Source: Elusimicrobiota bacterium (lineage in GTDB: Bacteria > Elusimicrobiota > UBA5214 > JBBAAG01). Taken from it: 48,971 bases of DNA. The first letter of the stretch is position 1. Each line of letters begins with the position of its first letter. This document shows, piece after piece, positions 16,831-24,687 of this stretch. The stretch lies in assembly GCA_041658405.1 (NCBI GenBank), contig JBBAAG010000012.1, forward strand, positions 1-48,971, read 5' to 3'. The position numbers and the translations under genes were made by a program. Below the pieces are notes generated by a model, which was not told where the DNA came from, searched no databases, and was given only the letters and a program-made list of their open reading frames with translations.

Positions 16831-16883
16831 GTTGTAGTATCAAGCGAAATAATGGAAATGCGCCGTTAAAACCCGCAAAAATA

Positions 16884-17154
16884 TTTCCCCCAAACTTAAC
16901 CATTATTTCCCCCGAACTTAACCAAGCGCTTCCCCCAAACTTAACCATTGTTTCCCTCGGGCTTAACCATTATTTCCCCCGAACTTAACCAAGCGCTTCT
17001 CTCAAACTTAACTACTGTTTCCCTCAGACTTAACCAAAAACCAGCAAGATTAACCATTATTTCCCCCGAACTTAACCAATTCACCCAGATTATCCTATTT
17101 CCCCCGAACTTAACCAAGAACCTTAGCTTGCTATATTTCCCTCAAACTTAACCA
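16884..17154. repeat. Iteron array 1 (replication origin)
   Basis: About ten good copies of TTTCCCYCRAACTTAACCA, starting near 16884, 16906, 16929, 16951, 16973, 16996, 17018, 17060, 17098 and 17136, plus degenerate units around 17040 and 17083. The first seven keep a strict 22-bp step, two helical turns, so an initiator would bind one DNA face. The array ends inside the last codons of the SLOG gene. No other gene lies in 16706-17147. Confidence 0.92.
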
Positions 17155-17522
17155 TTGCACTGTAAACCAGGCGAACACTCAAACTCAACTACAGGCACTT
17201 TAGCGCGGTTTGCCTGCATTACCATGTTAGCAGTGCCTTTTGATGCTTTCTTGTCACTGTAGAACGCATAAACACGGTCAGGCATGCCTTCCACAAGCAT
17301 TTGCTTGTTACGGATAGGCCCGGCGGCTCTGCCGTATTTCTTCCAGTCTGCCGGGAACGCTAATACTTTGAGGCCCCGCTTTTCAGCAAGGATGCCCGCA
17401 AGTGTATCAGCTCCAGGCGCTGCGCCGTGGATCACCACATCGGTGTCCGAGAATGTGTCTATAACTTTCTGTATAGGCACAGGGTCGCTGAAGTCGCGGC
17501 TGCCGCAAATAAGGGCTTTCAT
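17148..17522 (-). CDS. Stand-alone DUF2493/SLOG-family protein
   Basis: 124 residues from ATG 17522 (MKALICGSRDF); an extended frame to 17576 has no homologous content. It carries the YspA-type SLOG signature: CGSRDF, VIHGAAPGADTLA, FPADWKKYGRAAGPIRNKQM and VYAFYSD. SLOG folds bind nucleotides or nucleotide-derived ligands. The order and motifs match the SLOG domain inside the relaxase closely, so one was probably derived from the other. It is the third gene of the parA-RHH group, 28 bases behind the RHH gene, and its 3' end overlaps the last iteron. Confidence 0.85.
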   Translation of the reverse strand: MKALICGSRDFSDPVPIQKVIDTFSDTDVVIHGAAPGADTLAGILAEKRGLKVLAFPADWKKYGRAAGPIRNKQMLVEGMPDRVYAFYSDKKASKGTANMVMQANRAKVPVVEFECSPGLQCNG

Positions 17523-17550
17523 AATTGCACCGGTTTCATTATACCAAAAA

Positions 17551-17910
17551 TCATGAGTTAAGTTTCTTCGCAACAAAATCTGACATCGTCTCGCCTTCTT
17601 TGATTGCCTGTATCTTGATGTCCTTCACCAGCGAGGTCGGCAGCCAGAGCGAGATCTGCGTTACACCCTCCGCCCTGGGCTTGCCCTCCGCGGATATCTT
17701 GCCGGGTTTGCGCGGTTCTACTTTTCTACTAATCTGTTTGTCTACTAAAGTAGAATTAAGTGTTACTGTATTAGTAGATTTCTGGTTATCTACTTTAGTA
17801 GAAACCTGTGTTTCTGGTTTAGTAGCCACCGCAGCCTGGCCGCTGCCGAAGAATACCCCGAGCCCTTTACTGCTGTCCCTGAGAGTCGGGCGTTTACTGT
17901 TTTTGCTCAT
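17551..17910 (-). CDS. Ribbon-helix-helix partition/repressor protein (ParB-like partner)
   Basis: 119 residues; start overlaps the parA stop by 17 bases. The N-terminal 80 residues are polar and low-complexity; the C-terminus (about 82-119) reads TQISLWLPTSLVKDIKIQAI and continues to SDFVAKKL, a typical MetJ/Arc/CopG ribbon-helix-helix. With ParA it would form a partition system of the ParA-ParG/omega kind, where the RHH protein binds heptad repeats and represses the operon. The part of the gene coding for the linker itself contains TCTACTA-type heptads at 17718-17825. Confidence 0.8.
   Translation of the reverse strand: MSKNSKRPTLRDSSKGLGVFFGSGQAAVATKPETQVSTKVDNQKSTNTVTLNSTLVDKQISRKVEPRKPGKISAEGKPRAEGVTQISLWLPTSLVKDIKIQAIKEGETMSDFVAKKLNS
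17717..17825. repeat. TCTACTW heptads inside the RHH gene
   Basis: TCTACTTT and TCTACTAA lie 8 bp apart at 17718 and 17726; perfect palindromes TCTACTAAAGTAGA (17741-17754) and TCTACTTTAGTAGA (17789-17802) follow, with TTAGTAGA at 17771 and TTTAGTAG at 17818. The same heptad fills the region upstream of parA. They could be a second binding array (centromere). Confidence 0.65.
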
Positions 17911-18637
17911 CTTTCAAAACCTCCTTAGCGAATTCCTGGTATTGTATTGACTGTTCCGAATGCTTATCAAAAGTTATCAGCGGAATACCCGCAACTGCGG
18001 AGTACGCAAACCGTATGGTTTTTGTGATATACGTTTTGTACGCTGGGTAGTACGGCTTTACATCATCAATAATTTCCTGGGCAATATTCGCGCCTTTCTG
18101 GTACATTGTAAAAAGTACTTTGAAAGTAAGCGCGGCATTAATTTTTTTTGCGGTATCAATAATTTTTTGCAGCGGTACCAGTGCGCGCATCGCTAAATAT
18201 TCGCACTGTACCGGTATTATGATATGGTTCGCCGCGACAAGCGCGTTCGCTGTGAGTATCCCGAGCGAGGGGGAACAATCAATGATGATATAATCATAAC
18301 TTTTCTTCAACGGCCCTAACACTGTTTTAAGCGTGTACTCAAACGCGAGCTTGCCGATCATCTTTACTTCCGACTCCGCGAGGTTGATGCTCGAGGGTAT
18401 GATTGACAGGTTCGGCACGGCGGTGCCCAAACACTTCGGCTCGTCGCCGTTGAGGAGGTTCAGTGTCGTGTACTCCACATTGTCCGGGTCAAGCCCTAGC
18501 GATACCGTCAGCCCTGCCTGCGGGTCAAGGTCTACCAGCAATACTTTTTTGTTTAATTCCGCGAGGCACGCGCCGAGGTTCAGCGCGGTTGTGGTCTTTC
18601 CGACTCCGCCTTTTTGGTTGGTGATAGAAATTATCAT
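17894..18637 (-). CDS. parA: ParA-family partition ATPase
   Basis: 247 residues. Deviant Walker A KGGVGKTT at 9-16, a VLLVDLDPQA segment (Walker A'), and IIIDCSPSLG (Walker B). There is no N-terminal HTH, so it is the short type (Soj/ParF-like), which relies on its small partner for DNA binding and operator control. It moves plasmid copies apart by dynamic binding to the nucleoid. First gene of the parA-RHH-SLOG group; AAGGATG precedes the start. Confidence 0.93.
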   Translation of the reverse strand: MIISITNQKGGVGKTTTALNLGACLAELNKKVLLVDLDPQAGLTVSLGLDPDNVEYTTLNLLNGDEPKCLGTAVPNLSIIPSSINLAESEVKMIGKLAFEYTLKTVLGPLKKSYDYIIIDCSPSLGILTANALVAANHIIIPVQCEYLAMRALVPLQKIIDTAKKINAALTFKVLFTMYQKGANIAQEIIDDVKPYYPAYKTYITKTIRFAYSAVAGIPLITFDKHSEQSIQYQEFAKEVLKDEQKQ

Positions 18638-18660
18638 TTAAATTTCATCCTTTATATATT

Positions 18661-18740
18661 TCTACTATTCTACTAATCTACTGTTCTGTTATTCTGTCAA
18701 ACTACTTTTATACTTCAGTAGTATTCTACTTAACTACTAA
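18661..18740 (-). promoter_or_regulatory. parA operator/promoter with TCTACTA heptads
   Basis: TCTACTA units start at 18661, 18669 and 18677 with an 8-bp step; CTACT or CAGTAGTA units recur near 18701, 18716, 18725 and 18733. A minus-strand TTGACA (18695-18700) sits among them, so a bound RHH protein would cover the promoter. It may double as the parS centromere. Confidence 0.65.
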
Positions 18741-19156
18741 AATATTGTCAAGGGGAAAATATAATATTTTTTCAATCAATATTTTCTTAAGCAGGAGAGG
18801 GGGGGTGAAATGTTGAGAATAACCCTTGTAGATAGTGTTTTAATGCGGGTTTTAGGCGGTTTCAGCCGTTTTCCTCTGTTTTGAGCAGGACATTATAAGA
18901 AATGCCTTGTTTTTGCGCTGTGGGCGAAGGAAAGGGGGTTGGGTACTATCTCAGGGAGTGGGGTGAAATGAGGGTTGATATTAAAAATTACGGATTAGCA
19001 GATTTTTAACTTACCGATGAATCTCATTTTTTATTTCCTGCTTTCGTAACTCACCATTGGCACCCTTCATTAGGTTGACTAACTGCTTTTGTATCATCCA
19101 ACGCCAAAATTATTTAACTTGATAATTCCACAATAGCTTGCTGTGCGGAGGTTCAT
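18741..19156. other. Gene-free stretch between parA and the DUF4145 gene
   Basis: No ORF with recognisable content on either strand. There are short G-runs near 18800 and AT-rich sequence from 18981. I see no repeats beyond the parA heptads at its left edge. Confidence 0.5.
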
Positions 19157-19185
19157 TTGACAAATAACTTAAAATTGGTTAACAT
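19157..19185 (+). promoter_or_regulatory. Sigma-70-type promoter for the DUF4145 gene
   Basis: TTGACA (19157-19162), a 17-base spacer, then TAACAT (19180-19185), about 75 bases ahead of the gene start. Confidence 0.6.
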
Positions 19186-19259
19186 TAGTTTAGTTAGATT
19201 GCAAAACCTGCAATATTTACAGAAATATTTAGGCAATGAAATATATGTTAGGAGAAGAA

Positions 19260-19949
19260 ATGGAAGAAATGGATAAAAAAGAATTAGAAAGTATACCCAA
19301 AGTAATTGATATATATTGTAATAGATGCGAAGGATATACAAAACATGATTGTGTTTGGAAATCATCTCGCGAAGATGTAAATTTTGACGAAGATGAATCT
19401 GTCGATTTTATTGAAATTTTAATTTATGTTGTCTGGCGTTGTCGGGGTTGTGAATCCATATCGCTCCAACTAAAGTACACTAATTCTGCAGCTATCAACC
19501 AAGAAGGTGAAAATGTTTGGGATATAGAGTATCATCCAATTCGAAAAAAGAGTTCTATTAATCCAAAATATTTTAATAAACTACCCATAAAGCTTACTGA
19601 AATATATAGAGAATCTGTAACAGCATATAATGCTAAAGCATACCTGCTATGTGCTGTGGGACTAAGAAGTCTTATTGAAGGTGTTTGTAAAGACAAAAAT
19701 ATTAGAGGCGATAATCTAGGAAAAGAAATTGATGGTTTATCTACTATTCTACCGCAAAATATTGTTAAGAATCTTCACAACTTACGATTCATGGGTAATG
19801 ATGCTGTGCACGAACTAGATCCTCCAACAAATTATGAGCTTAAGTTAGCAATAGAAATCTGTGAAGATTTACTAAACTATCTTTACGAACTAGATTACAA
19901 GACTACAAAATTGAATAAATACAGAGAATTTCAAAAGGAATATAAATAA
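19260..19949 (+). CDS. DUF4145-domain protein
   Basis: 229 residues from ATG 19260, chosen for AGGAG six bases upstream; an ATG at 19236 is possible. An N-terminal zinc-ribbon-like part has CNRC and CRGC pairs around residues 21-61. The C-terminal helical domain (ESVTAYNAKAYLLCAVGLRS, then LHNLRFMGNDAVHE) is the DUF4145 signature, where R-x-x-GN-x-x-H recalls HEPN-like folds. DUF4145 proteins are often found with restriction or defence genes; here it is a lone plus-strand gene with its own promoter, so a defence role is only a possibility. Confidence 0.75.
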   Translation: MEEMDKKELESIPKVIDIYCNRCEGYTKHDCVWKSSREDVNFDEDESVDFIEILIYVVWRCRGCESISLQLKYTNSAAINQEGENVWDIEYHPIRKKSSINPKYFNKLPIKLTEIYRESVTAYNAKAYLLCAVGLRSLIEGVCKDKNIRGDNLGKEIDGLSTILPQNIVKNLHNLRFMGNDAVHELDPPTNYELKLAIEICEDLLNYLYELDYKTTKLNKYREFQKEYK

Positions 19950-20060
19950 TCCTAAAAAGGCAATCCAGTTGACGTTGTCCTGTTAGGGCAACGCAGGTAT
20001 TCGCCGATGTGAAGATCGTGGTAGTAGGGGATGCCGAATATAACCAATTATTTTTCTCCC

Positions 20061-20097
20061 AACCCATCCATAAACTCGTTAACGTCGGTGCGGTGGA
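20061..20097. repeat. Direct repeat of the virD4 3' end, left copy
   Basis: 37 bases match 20970-21006 with two mismatches. Read on the minus strand it still encodes HRTDVNEFMDGLG and a stop, so it is a remnant of the coupling-protein C-terminus. With the intact copy it brackets the two-gene cassette 20120-20879. Confidence 0.8.
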
Positions 20098-20119
20098 GTA
20101 TAACGGACAAGGTGAAGTA

Positions 20120-20695
20120 TTAAGTTCTGTTACGTTTCTTTTGGTTTCTAAGATTTACCATCTCGCTTTTTTCTAACAAATCAACTGGGTTGCTGTGCGA
20201 TGGTATGCAGAACGAAAACATTGTCATGTATTTGTGTCCGTCAAATTTCTTTGAAATATTGAAGTCGCCGAGTTGGATTATGTTCATGCCAATCAAAACA
20301 TCACAGTCTTGTATAGGGCTGCAGGTAGCGTGAATGTTGGGGATACGTACTCTATTGGGTAAAATAATGTCAACAAGGTAAACATCAACAGTTTTTGGTT
20401 CTTCAGAATCAACAACGTATACTTTTGCAACATCAATAGGTTGTAATTGCAGGTCAGAAACGACTTTCGGCGTGATAGCCGTGTGTGTAGCACCGGTATC
20501 CCATACCGCTTTATATTTTCTGATATCTTCTTTAGCAGGGAATTTTACGGAAACGTCAGTAACCAGTTCTTTAACAATGCCGTCATTATAGATTATCCTG
20601 AACGCATGATGGAACTTGGATTGTTGCGGAGTGCTATCTTGCTGCATAAACGCGGCTATGGAATCGCATAACGTTGCTTTCGTCCTGGTTTTCAA
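20120..20695 (-). CDS. Retropepsin-like aspartic protease
   Basis: 191 residues from a TTG; an ATG at 20647 would give 175. AVWDTGATHTAIT has the DTGA active-site motif (Asp66), and DVLIGMNIIQLGDF near 132-145 is the hydrophobic-hydrophobic-Gly motif that closes the fold. Such single-domain enzymes act as homodimers, like viral retropepsins. It overlaps the small upstream gene by 62 bases in another frame, so translation is coupled. A second small-protein/retropepsin pair occurs at 42236-42963. Substrate unknown. Confidence 0.8.
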   Translation of the reverse strand: MKTRTKATLCDSIAAFMQQDSTPQQSKFHHAFRIIYNDGIVKELVTDVSVKFPAKEDIRKYKAVWDTGATHTAITPKVVSDLQLQPIDVAKVYVVDSEEPKTVDVYLVDIILPNRVRIPNIHATCSPIQDCDVLIGMNIIQLGDFNISKKFDGHKYMTMFSFCIPSHSNPVDLLEKSEMVNLRNQKKRNRT

Positions 20696-20879
20696 TGAGT
20701 TTCACTAGAAAAGTGCCTAGTGCGTTGTCTTTACTGGTTTTCTTTATAGCGTCGTTAATGGTGCTGTAGTATCCAAGTATTGTTTTGCCTTTGATAACAA
20801 CGTACTCGCCGTTGTGTTCTTTTATTAGCTCTGGTAGTGTTGATATAAAAAACTTGTATTCTTTTTCTAGTTTTGCCAT
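20634..20879 (-). CDS. DUF5678-like small partner of the retropepsin
   Basis: 81 residues. The pattern LIKEHNGEYVVIKGKTILGYYSTINDAIKK and then GTFLVKLI is what I know from DUF5678: a short beta-rich domain often encoded right before a retropepsin-like protease. Its last 62 bases overlap the protease gene. It may be the protease's substrate, inhibitor or targeting factor; the sequence does not say which. Confidence 0.65.
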   Translation of the reverse strand: MAKLEKEYKFFISTLPELIKEHNGEYVVIKGKTILGYYSTINDAIKKTSKDNALGTFLVKLIENQDESNVMRFHSRVYAAR

Positions 20880-20899
20880 TGTATCCGCCTCTTGATATT

Positions 20900-20927
20900 A
20901 TTATACTCAAAATCAGTGTTTTTGCAA
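20900..20927 (-). promoter_or_regulatory. Promoter of the DUF5678/retropepsin pair
   Basis: On the minus strand TTGCAA (20922-20927), 16 bases, then TATAAT (20900-20905), just upstream of ATG 20879. Confidence 0.5.
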
Positions 20928-20965
20928 TAATATATTTTTAGGGTCAAATTCGTAGAAAAAGTGTT

Positions 20966-22690
20966 TTATAACCCATCCATAAACTCGTTTACGTCGGTAC
21001 GGTGGTGGTAGTCTAACGTAGGGATGTCAGATTGTCCGCCCAGCACGTCTTTGACTTTGCCCGGGCTGATACCGTGTTCGTGGAACAGTACGAACTCGCG
21101 GTTCTTCAACCGCCCCACGTCTTCCGGTAACAATACTTGGCGTTGTTTCTCATTCATACTGCTGGTGCTTTGGTTCGTTGGTAAGTCCAATAGTTTGCGG
21201 GAAGAAGTAGTGTACGATTTGTGTGTGTCGTCATACAGTATCTTGCCTGCGCGTTCCGAGAAGTTTTGCCTCGTATACAAGTCGGTTACCCGCATAAGGA
21301 AAAAGTTGGTTGATTGCCAGCTCCAGCCCGAGTATTCCCGCCTCTGCGGGTCGGGTATACGCTGGGCTGAAACTATTAACGCTAAACCTTTTGACCGGCA
21401 TTGCGAGAACACGGCGGTCTCCACGTCTTTTGGTAGCTTAAACGTTAAAGCTTCATCTATGAATGCGGAAAAGTTTATCTTGTCTTCATCACTAACATCA
21501 GGCTGGGAGATTGCGTGTAAGATAAACGCGGTTAACATCAGGGATAACGTGCCGTGTTGTTCCGCTGAGCATACCGGGTTGTTCAATAAAAAAATCCTGC
21601 CTCTATGTTTCAAAAAGTCTGTGATACTATAAGTTTTGCCGCCTGTTCCGCTGGGGGAAAAGAGTTCAATCGCGGCAATGTCTTTCAATGCTATCATCGC
21701 GGAGGTGTATATGCTTAAGAACGTCCGGTCGTCTTTGTTGACACTTTTGAGTTCCATAAGTTTTTGTTTCGCATTCAAGATTGTGTCGGATGAAGAAATA
21801 GTGTTTTTCAATAACGATATTGCGCTGTCCGCCCAAAAACGGTCGCTACCGCCGCTGCCCGTATGATAGTTTTCTATTGCCGTTGAAACCAGTGCGTGTA
21901 GTAACTGCGGGTATTTTTTGAAGTCGTCCCACAAGGACCATTTACAGCTTCGCGTGTCATAAGGGGCGAAGATTAGGTCAGTCCCTGGGTTGTAGTACGT
22001 GCGTAACCACTCGCCTTTGGGGTCGTGGATCAAAATCGGGATGTTGGGGTATTGTTTTATCAGGCCGTCATGGATTATGCGCATTAACCGGGATTTACCG
22101 GTGCCCATGTCGCCGATGATCGTGGTGGTACGTGCCAGCCGGTTGTAGGGAACCACAACGCCGCTCATGTAGTCCGGTGCGAAGTAGCGGATGGTTTCGT
22201 GCAATATGTTTCTGTTATAACTGCCTACAACAATACCGGTGCCGGTCAGGGGTGTGAATACCGGGGAGTATTTCGCGTATTTTTTTAACAATCCCGTAAG
22301 TTTTGTGGATTTAAGTACCGGGCTTAGGATTAATATCAAGAATGAAAGGATAAAACTTATTGCTGATAAGTAGTAATACAACGGGTGAAATATTATGTCG
22401 TACAGGTTGGTTATTGTTGCGTTACCAAAATATTTTGTGTGGTTTACAGGGAATACGTATTTGTTGAAGTAGTATGCGAAGTAAACTAAGCATAGATATA
22501 TTACGAACTGGATAAACGCTATCTTTGGCCGGGCGGGTTTTAAAATGTAGTACACAAAAAAGTGGAATACGTAAATAAAACAAACTAAGAATACTGTAAT
22601 ATGTACTACCGTGGGTAAGCGGGAGTAGTGGTTTATCAGCCATGGGATAACGGTGTTTAACTGCATAATGTCAGTACTCAACCCTATCAA
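20966..22690 (-). CDS. virD4: VirD4/TraD-type coupling protein
   Basis: 574 residues from a TTG at 22690; ATG 22666 gives 566 and avoids most of the overlap with virB10. Several membrane helices lie in the first 125 residues, then the ATPase: Walker A GDMGTGKS (193-200) and Walker B NFSAFIDEA (406-414), with a YSGWSWQSTNFFLMRV segment typical of T4CPs. It should link the relaxosome to the secretion channel at the inner membrane. Last gene of the secretion operon. The last 37 bases recur at 20061-20097. Confidence 0.93.
   Translation of the reverse strand: MIGLSTDIMQLNTVIPWLINHYSRLPTVVHITVFLVCFIYVFHFFVYYILKPARPKIAFIQFVIYLCLVYFAYYFNKYVFPVNHTKYFGNATITNLYDIIFHPLYYYLSAISFILSFLILILSPVLKSTKLTGLLKKYAKYSPVFTPLTGTGIVVGSYNRNILHETIRYFAPDYMSGVVVPYNRLARTTTIIGDMGTGKSRLMRIIHDGLIKQYPNIPILIHDPKGEWLRTYYNPGTDLIFAPYDTRSCKWSLWDDFKKYPQLLHALVSTAIENYHTGSGGSDRFWADSAISLLKNTISSSDTILNAKQKLMELKSVNKDDRTFLSIYTSAMIALKDIAAIELFSPSGTGGKTYSITDFLKHRGRIFLLNNPVCSAEQHGTLSLMLTAFILHAISQPDVSDEDKINFSAFIDEALTFKLPKDVETAVFSQCRSKGLALIVSAQRIPDPQRREYSGWSWQSTNFFLMRVTDLYTRQNFSERAGKILYDDTHKSYTTSSRKLLDLPTNQSTSSMNEKQRQVLLPEDVGRLKNREFVLFHEHGISPGKVKDVLGGQSDIPTLDYHHRTDVNEFMDGL
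20970..21006. repeat. Direct repeat at the virD4 3' end, right copy
   Basis: Matches 20061-20097 with two mismatches. This copy is the functional C-terminus of the coupling protein. Confidence 0.8.
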
Positions 22691-23270
22691 CGATATACAC
22701 TACTACCGGCGTGCCTTTCTTAACCGTTACTGAGTATGTTGGTTTGTAAGAAAGGTCTCTCGCGGAGTCCGCAGTTAGTTCTTTGATAATAGGTTTCGCA
22801 ATACCCGGGACTGCAATGTTCGCTGCGGTCTCTAACAATATTTTGGCGGGTAATATTTCCTGGTACTTCTTCACCACCCCGGGGATGCCCAGAGATCCGT
22901 CGGTGTTAAGCGTTAATGCGTTAATCTTTAATTCCTGCCCGTTGGGGAAAACTGTGGTATGAAAAAAAATGTTTACCCTGTCATCAGATTTCAGTATAGA
23001 TGCGTACCCTATAATCTTGCTGTGTTTCGGGAGTATGATTTTGTCAAGGTAGATAACGTCGTACTCAATCTCGGCAATCACGGGGCTTTCTATGTTATAA
23101 GAGAAAATAGCGGTTTGTAACACAGCGTCGAACATATAACCTGTATGCATAAAGTATTTCATTTTGGTTTGCACTGTGTTTGTCATGCCAGTCCAGGGTT
23201 CTATCCCTGCGGAGACTGTGCTTACTGCCAGTAACAAAACTATTTTAAAGAGAACGAAACGTTTATACAT
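22671..23270 (-). CDS. virB10: VirB10/TrbI-like outer channel protein (barrel domain only)
   Basis: 199 residues with a signal peptide. FDAVLQTAIFSYNIESPVIA, DKIILPKHSKIIGYASI, PNGQELKINAL and TDGSLGIPG follow the VirB10/TrbI C-terminal domain in order, the part that forms the outer-membrane pore cap. The usual cytoplasmic tail, membrane helix and proline-rich linker are missing. Those parts are seen in the gene just upstream, with which it overlaps by 31 bases, so VirB10 may be split into two chains here. Confidence 0.8.
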   Translation of the reverse strand: MYKRFVLFKIVLLLAVSTVSAGIEPWTGMTNTVQTKMKYFMHTGYMFDAVLQTAIFSYNIESPVIAEIEYDVIYLDKIILPKHSKIIGYASILKSDDRVNIFFHTTVFPNGQELKINALTLNTDGSLGIPGVVKKYQEILPAKILLETAANIAVPGIAKPIIKELTADSARDLSYKPTYSVTVKKGTPVVVYIVDRVEY

Positions 23271-24061
23271 CTTTGTTTACCTCCTGATTCATAAACGGTT
23301 AATACCAAGTTGCCCGTATATTTAAGTACTGCAAAACCGGTACAGTCGCTATCCGGTTGGACAAACGTATCTACAAACATGTTTGCGGGGATAGGGTTGG
23401 CGGCAGTGTCCGCCAGTGAGACTGATGATATAAAGAAGTAGGTAGGGGTGGGGTTGCTTAGCCTGAATTTAATTATGGTTTTGTCTTCAAACGGGGTTTT
23501 GGATATAACGGATAAAAGAATGTCCTTGCCGGATTTTAGGTCATTATAAAAGTATGTTTTGTCGTTATCCTTTAAGTACCGTGCTAAAGATTGGCTGGTA
23601 AGGGGTGCCGGTAGTGCGGTTTTGGGTGCGGGTTTTGGTGGTTCTACTGGTTTTGCCGGTTTTTGGGTTAATATTTTTAGTAACGGTTTTGCTGAAGGTT
23701 TAACCTCTTGCTCTTTTTTTTGGGTGTCCGGGGGGAGATTAGTTTGTTTTGGGAGTACCATTTGTTGCGCTAACATTGTTTCTGTTACCAGTATAAAATC
23801 TGCGTTTGTCCTGGAGGTAATAACGTTAGCGATGAACTTGTCCGGGGCGGGGAGCGAGGTGTATACGTTAAACTCCGGTAAGCGAGTTTTCTCCGGGGTT
23901 ATGCTGAACTCCGGAGGGTTTACCTGTGTGGATGTGCTGGTGCCTGTACAAAAGATTGTGTGTGAACCTATCGGGGTGTACACAAAGCCTGTGGGTTCAA
24001 TAAAAAAAAGGAGGTATAGGGTTAAGAGTACTGATATAACGATAAAGTTTAGGTATTTCAC
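23240..24061 (-). CDS. Membrane-anchored, proline-rich T4SS protein (VirB9-position)
   Basis: 273 residues. One N-terminal membrane helix (LNFIVISVLLTLYLLFFI), a long Pro/Lys-rich linker at 110-155 (KPAKPVEPPKPAPKTALPAP), then a beta-rich C-terminal domain (IIKFRLSNPTPTYFFISSVSL, FAVLKYTGNLVLTVYESGG). Order in the operon places it where virB9 is expected, and a C-terminal beta-sandwich fits VirB9. The N-terminal helix plus proline-rich linker is instead the layout of the VirB10 N-terminus. I cannot decide between a divergent VirB9 and the N-terminal half of a split VirB10. Confidence 0.6.
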   Translation of the reverse strand: MKYLNFIVISVLLTLYLLFFIEPTGFVYTPIGSHTIFCTGTSTSTQVNPPEFSITPEKTRLPEFNVYTSLPAPDKFIANVITSRTNADFILVTETMLAQQMVLPKQTNLPPDTQKKEQEVKPSAKPLLKILTQKPAKPVEPPKPAPKTALPAPLTSQSLARYLKDNDKTYFYNDLKSGKDILLSVISKTPFEDKTIIKFRLSNPTPTYFFISSVSLADTAANPIPANMFVDTFVQPDSDCTGFAVLKYTGNLVLTVYESGGKQRCINVSFSLK

Positions 24062-24063
24062 AA

Positions 24064-24687
24064 TTATTTGTCTTTAAAGATTGTTTCGTTATAGTAATCA
24101 ACAAGTACGCCCCAGGGGGTTTCGAGGGTACGCGGAACTTTTTTGTAAACTAAGTCGGTTTCAAACACTATGTCTTTACTAAAACTTGGGTTAAGGTATG
24201 ACGTTACTTCCCTGTACCCTTTAACTTTTACGGATACTACGTATTTTGAATCTTTTACGATATCAATTTTTGAGAGCACAACTTTTGTTTTGTACTGCGA
24301 CTGCGTTATCTGGTCAACCACAGTATTCGCAGCAAGGTAGGTGTCCATCTTTTTCTGGCAGTCCGGTGTCATTAACTTAAACGCTTTCTTAAAGTTTTCC
24401 ATGTACGTGTAATAATCGTATGCCGTGAACTGGTCAATAAAGGTTTGGGTGAAGTTCGAGAGTTCGGGGACGGTAATACTTACCTGCGATTCCCAGTTTT
24501 TAACCGCCTGGGGTTGCCCAAGTTTGTCTACTGTAATTACTAAAGGCGGTTTATTATTGCTTTGTCTCAACAACAGTACGAGCCCTGTGATAATAAATAA
24601 TAGGATTATGATTATGGTTTTCAGGAAGTTTAGCATGTTAAGGGTGTCACCCCATACTTCATAGTATTTTCGCGAGGTTGTATTCAT
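24064..24687 (-). CDS. virB8: VirB8/TraE-like inner-membrane T4SS protein
   Basis: 207 residues; ATG overlaps the virB6 stop by four bases. A short cytoplasmic N-terminus, one membrane helix (FLKTIIIILLFIITGLVLLL) and a periplasmic domain of NTF2-like size ending in TPWGVLVDYYNE, matching the NPxG-type end of VirB8/TraE proteins. It should form part of the inner-membrane scaffold. Confidence 0.8.
   Translation of the reverse strand: MNTTSRKYYEVWGDTLNMLNFLKTIIIILLFIITGLVLLLRQSNNKPPLVITVDKLGQPQAVKNWESQVSITVPELSNFTQTFIDQFTAYDYYTYMENFKKAFKLMTPDCQKKMDTYLAANTVVDQITQSQYKTKVVLSKIDIVKDSKYVVSVKVKGYREVTSYLNPSFSKDIVFETDLVYKKVPRTLETPWGVLVDYYNETIFKDK

Noticed and set aside
16884..17154. CRISPR array
   Set aside because: The 22-bp period with no variable spacers of normal length, and position next to a rep gene, fit iterons; no cas genes are present.
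19973..19993. CGTTGTCC-TGTTA-GGGCAACG hairpin as a terminator of the DUF4145 gene
   Set aside because: Good stem but no T-run after it on the plus strand.
21024..21632. Plus-strand 202-codon ORF
   Set aside because: Lies wholly inside virD4 on the other strand; content is a shadow of that gene with no family motif.
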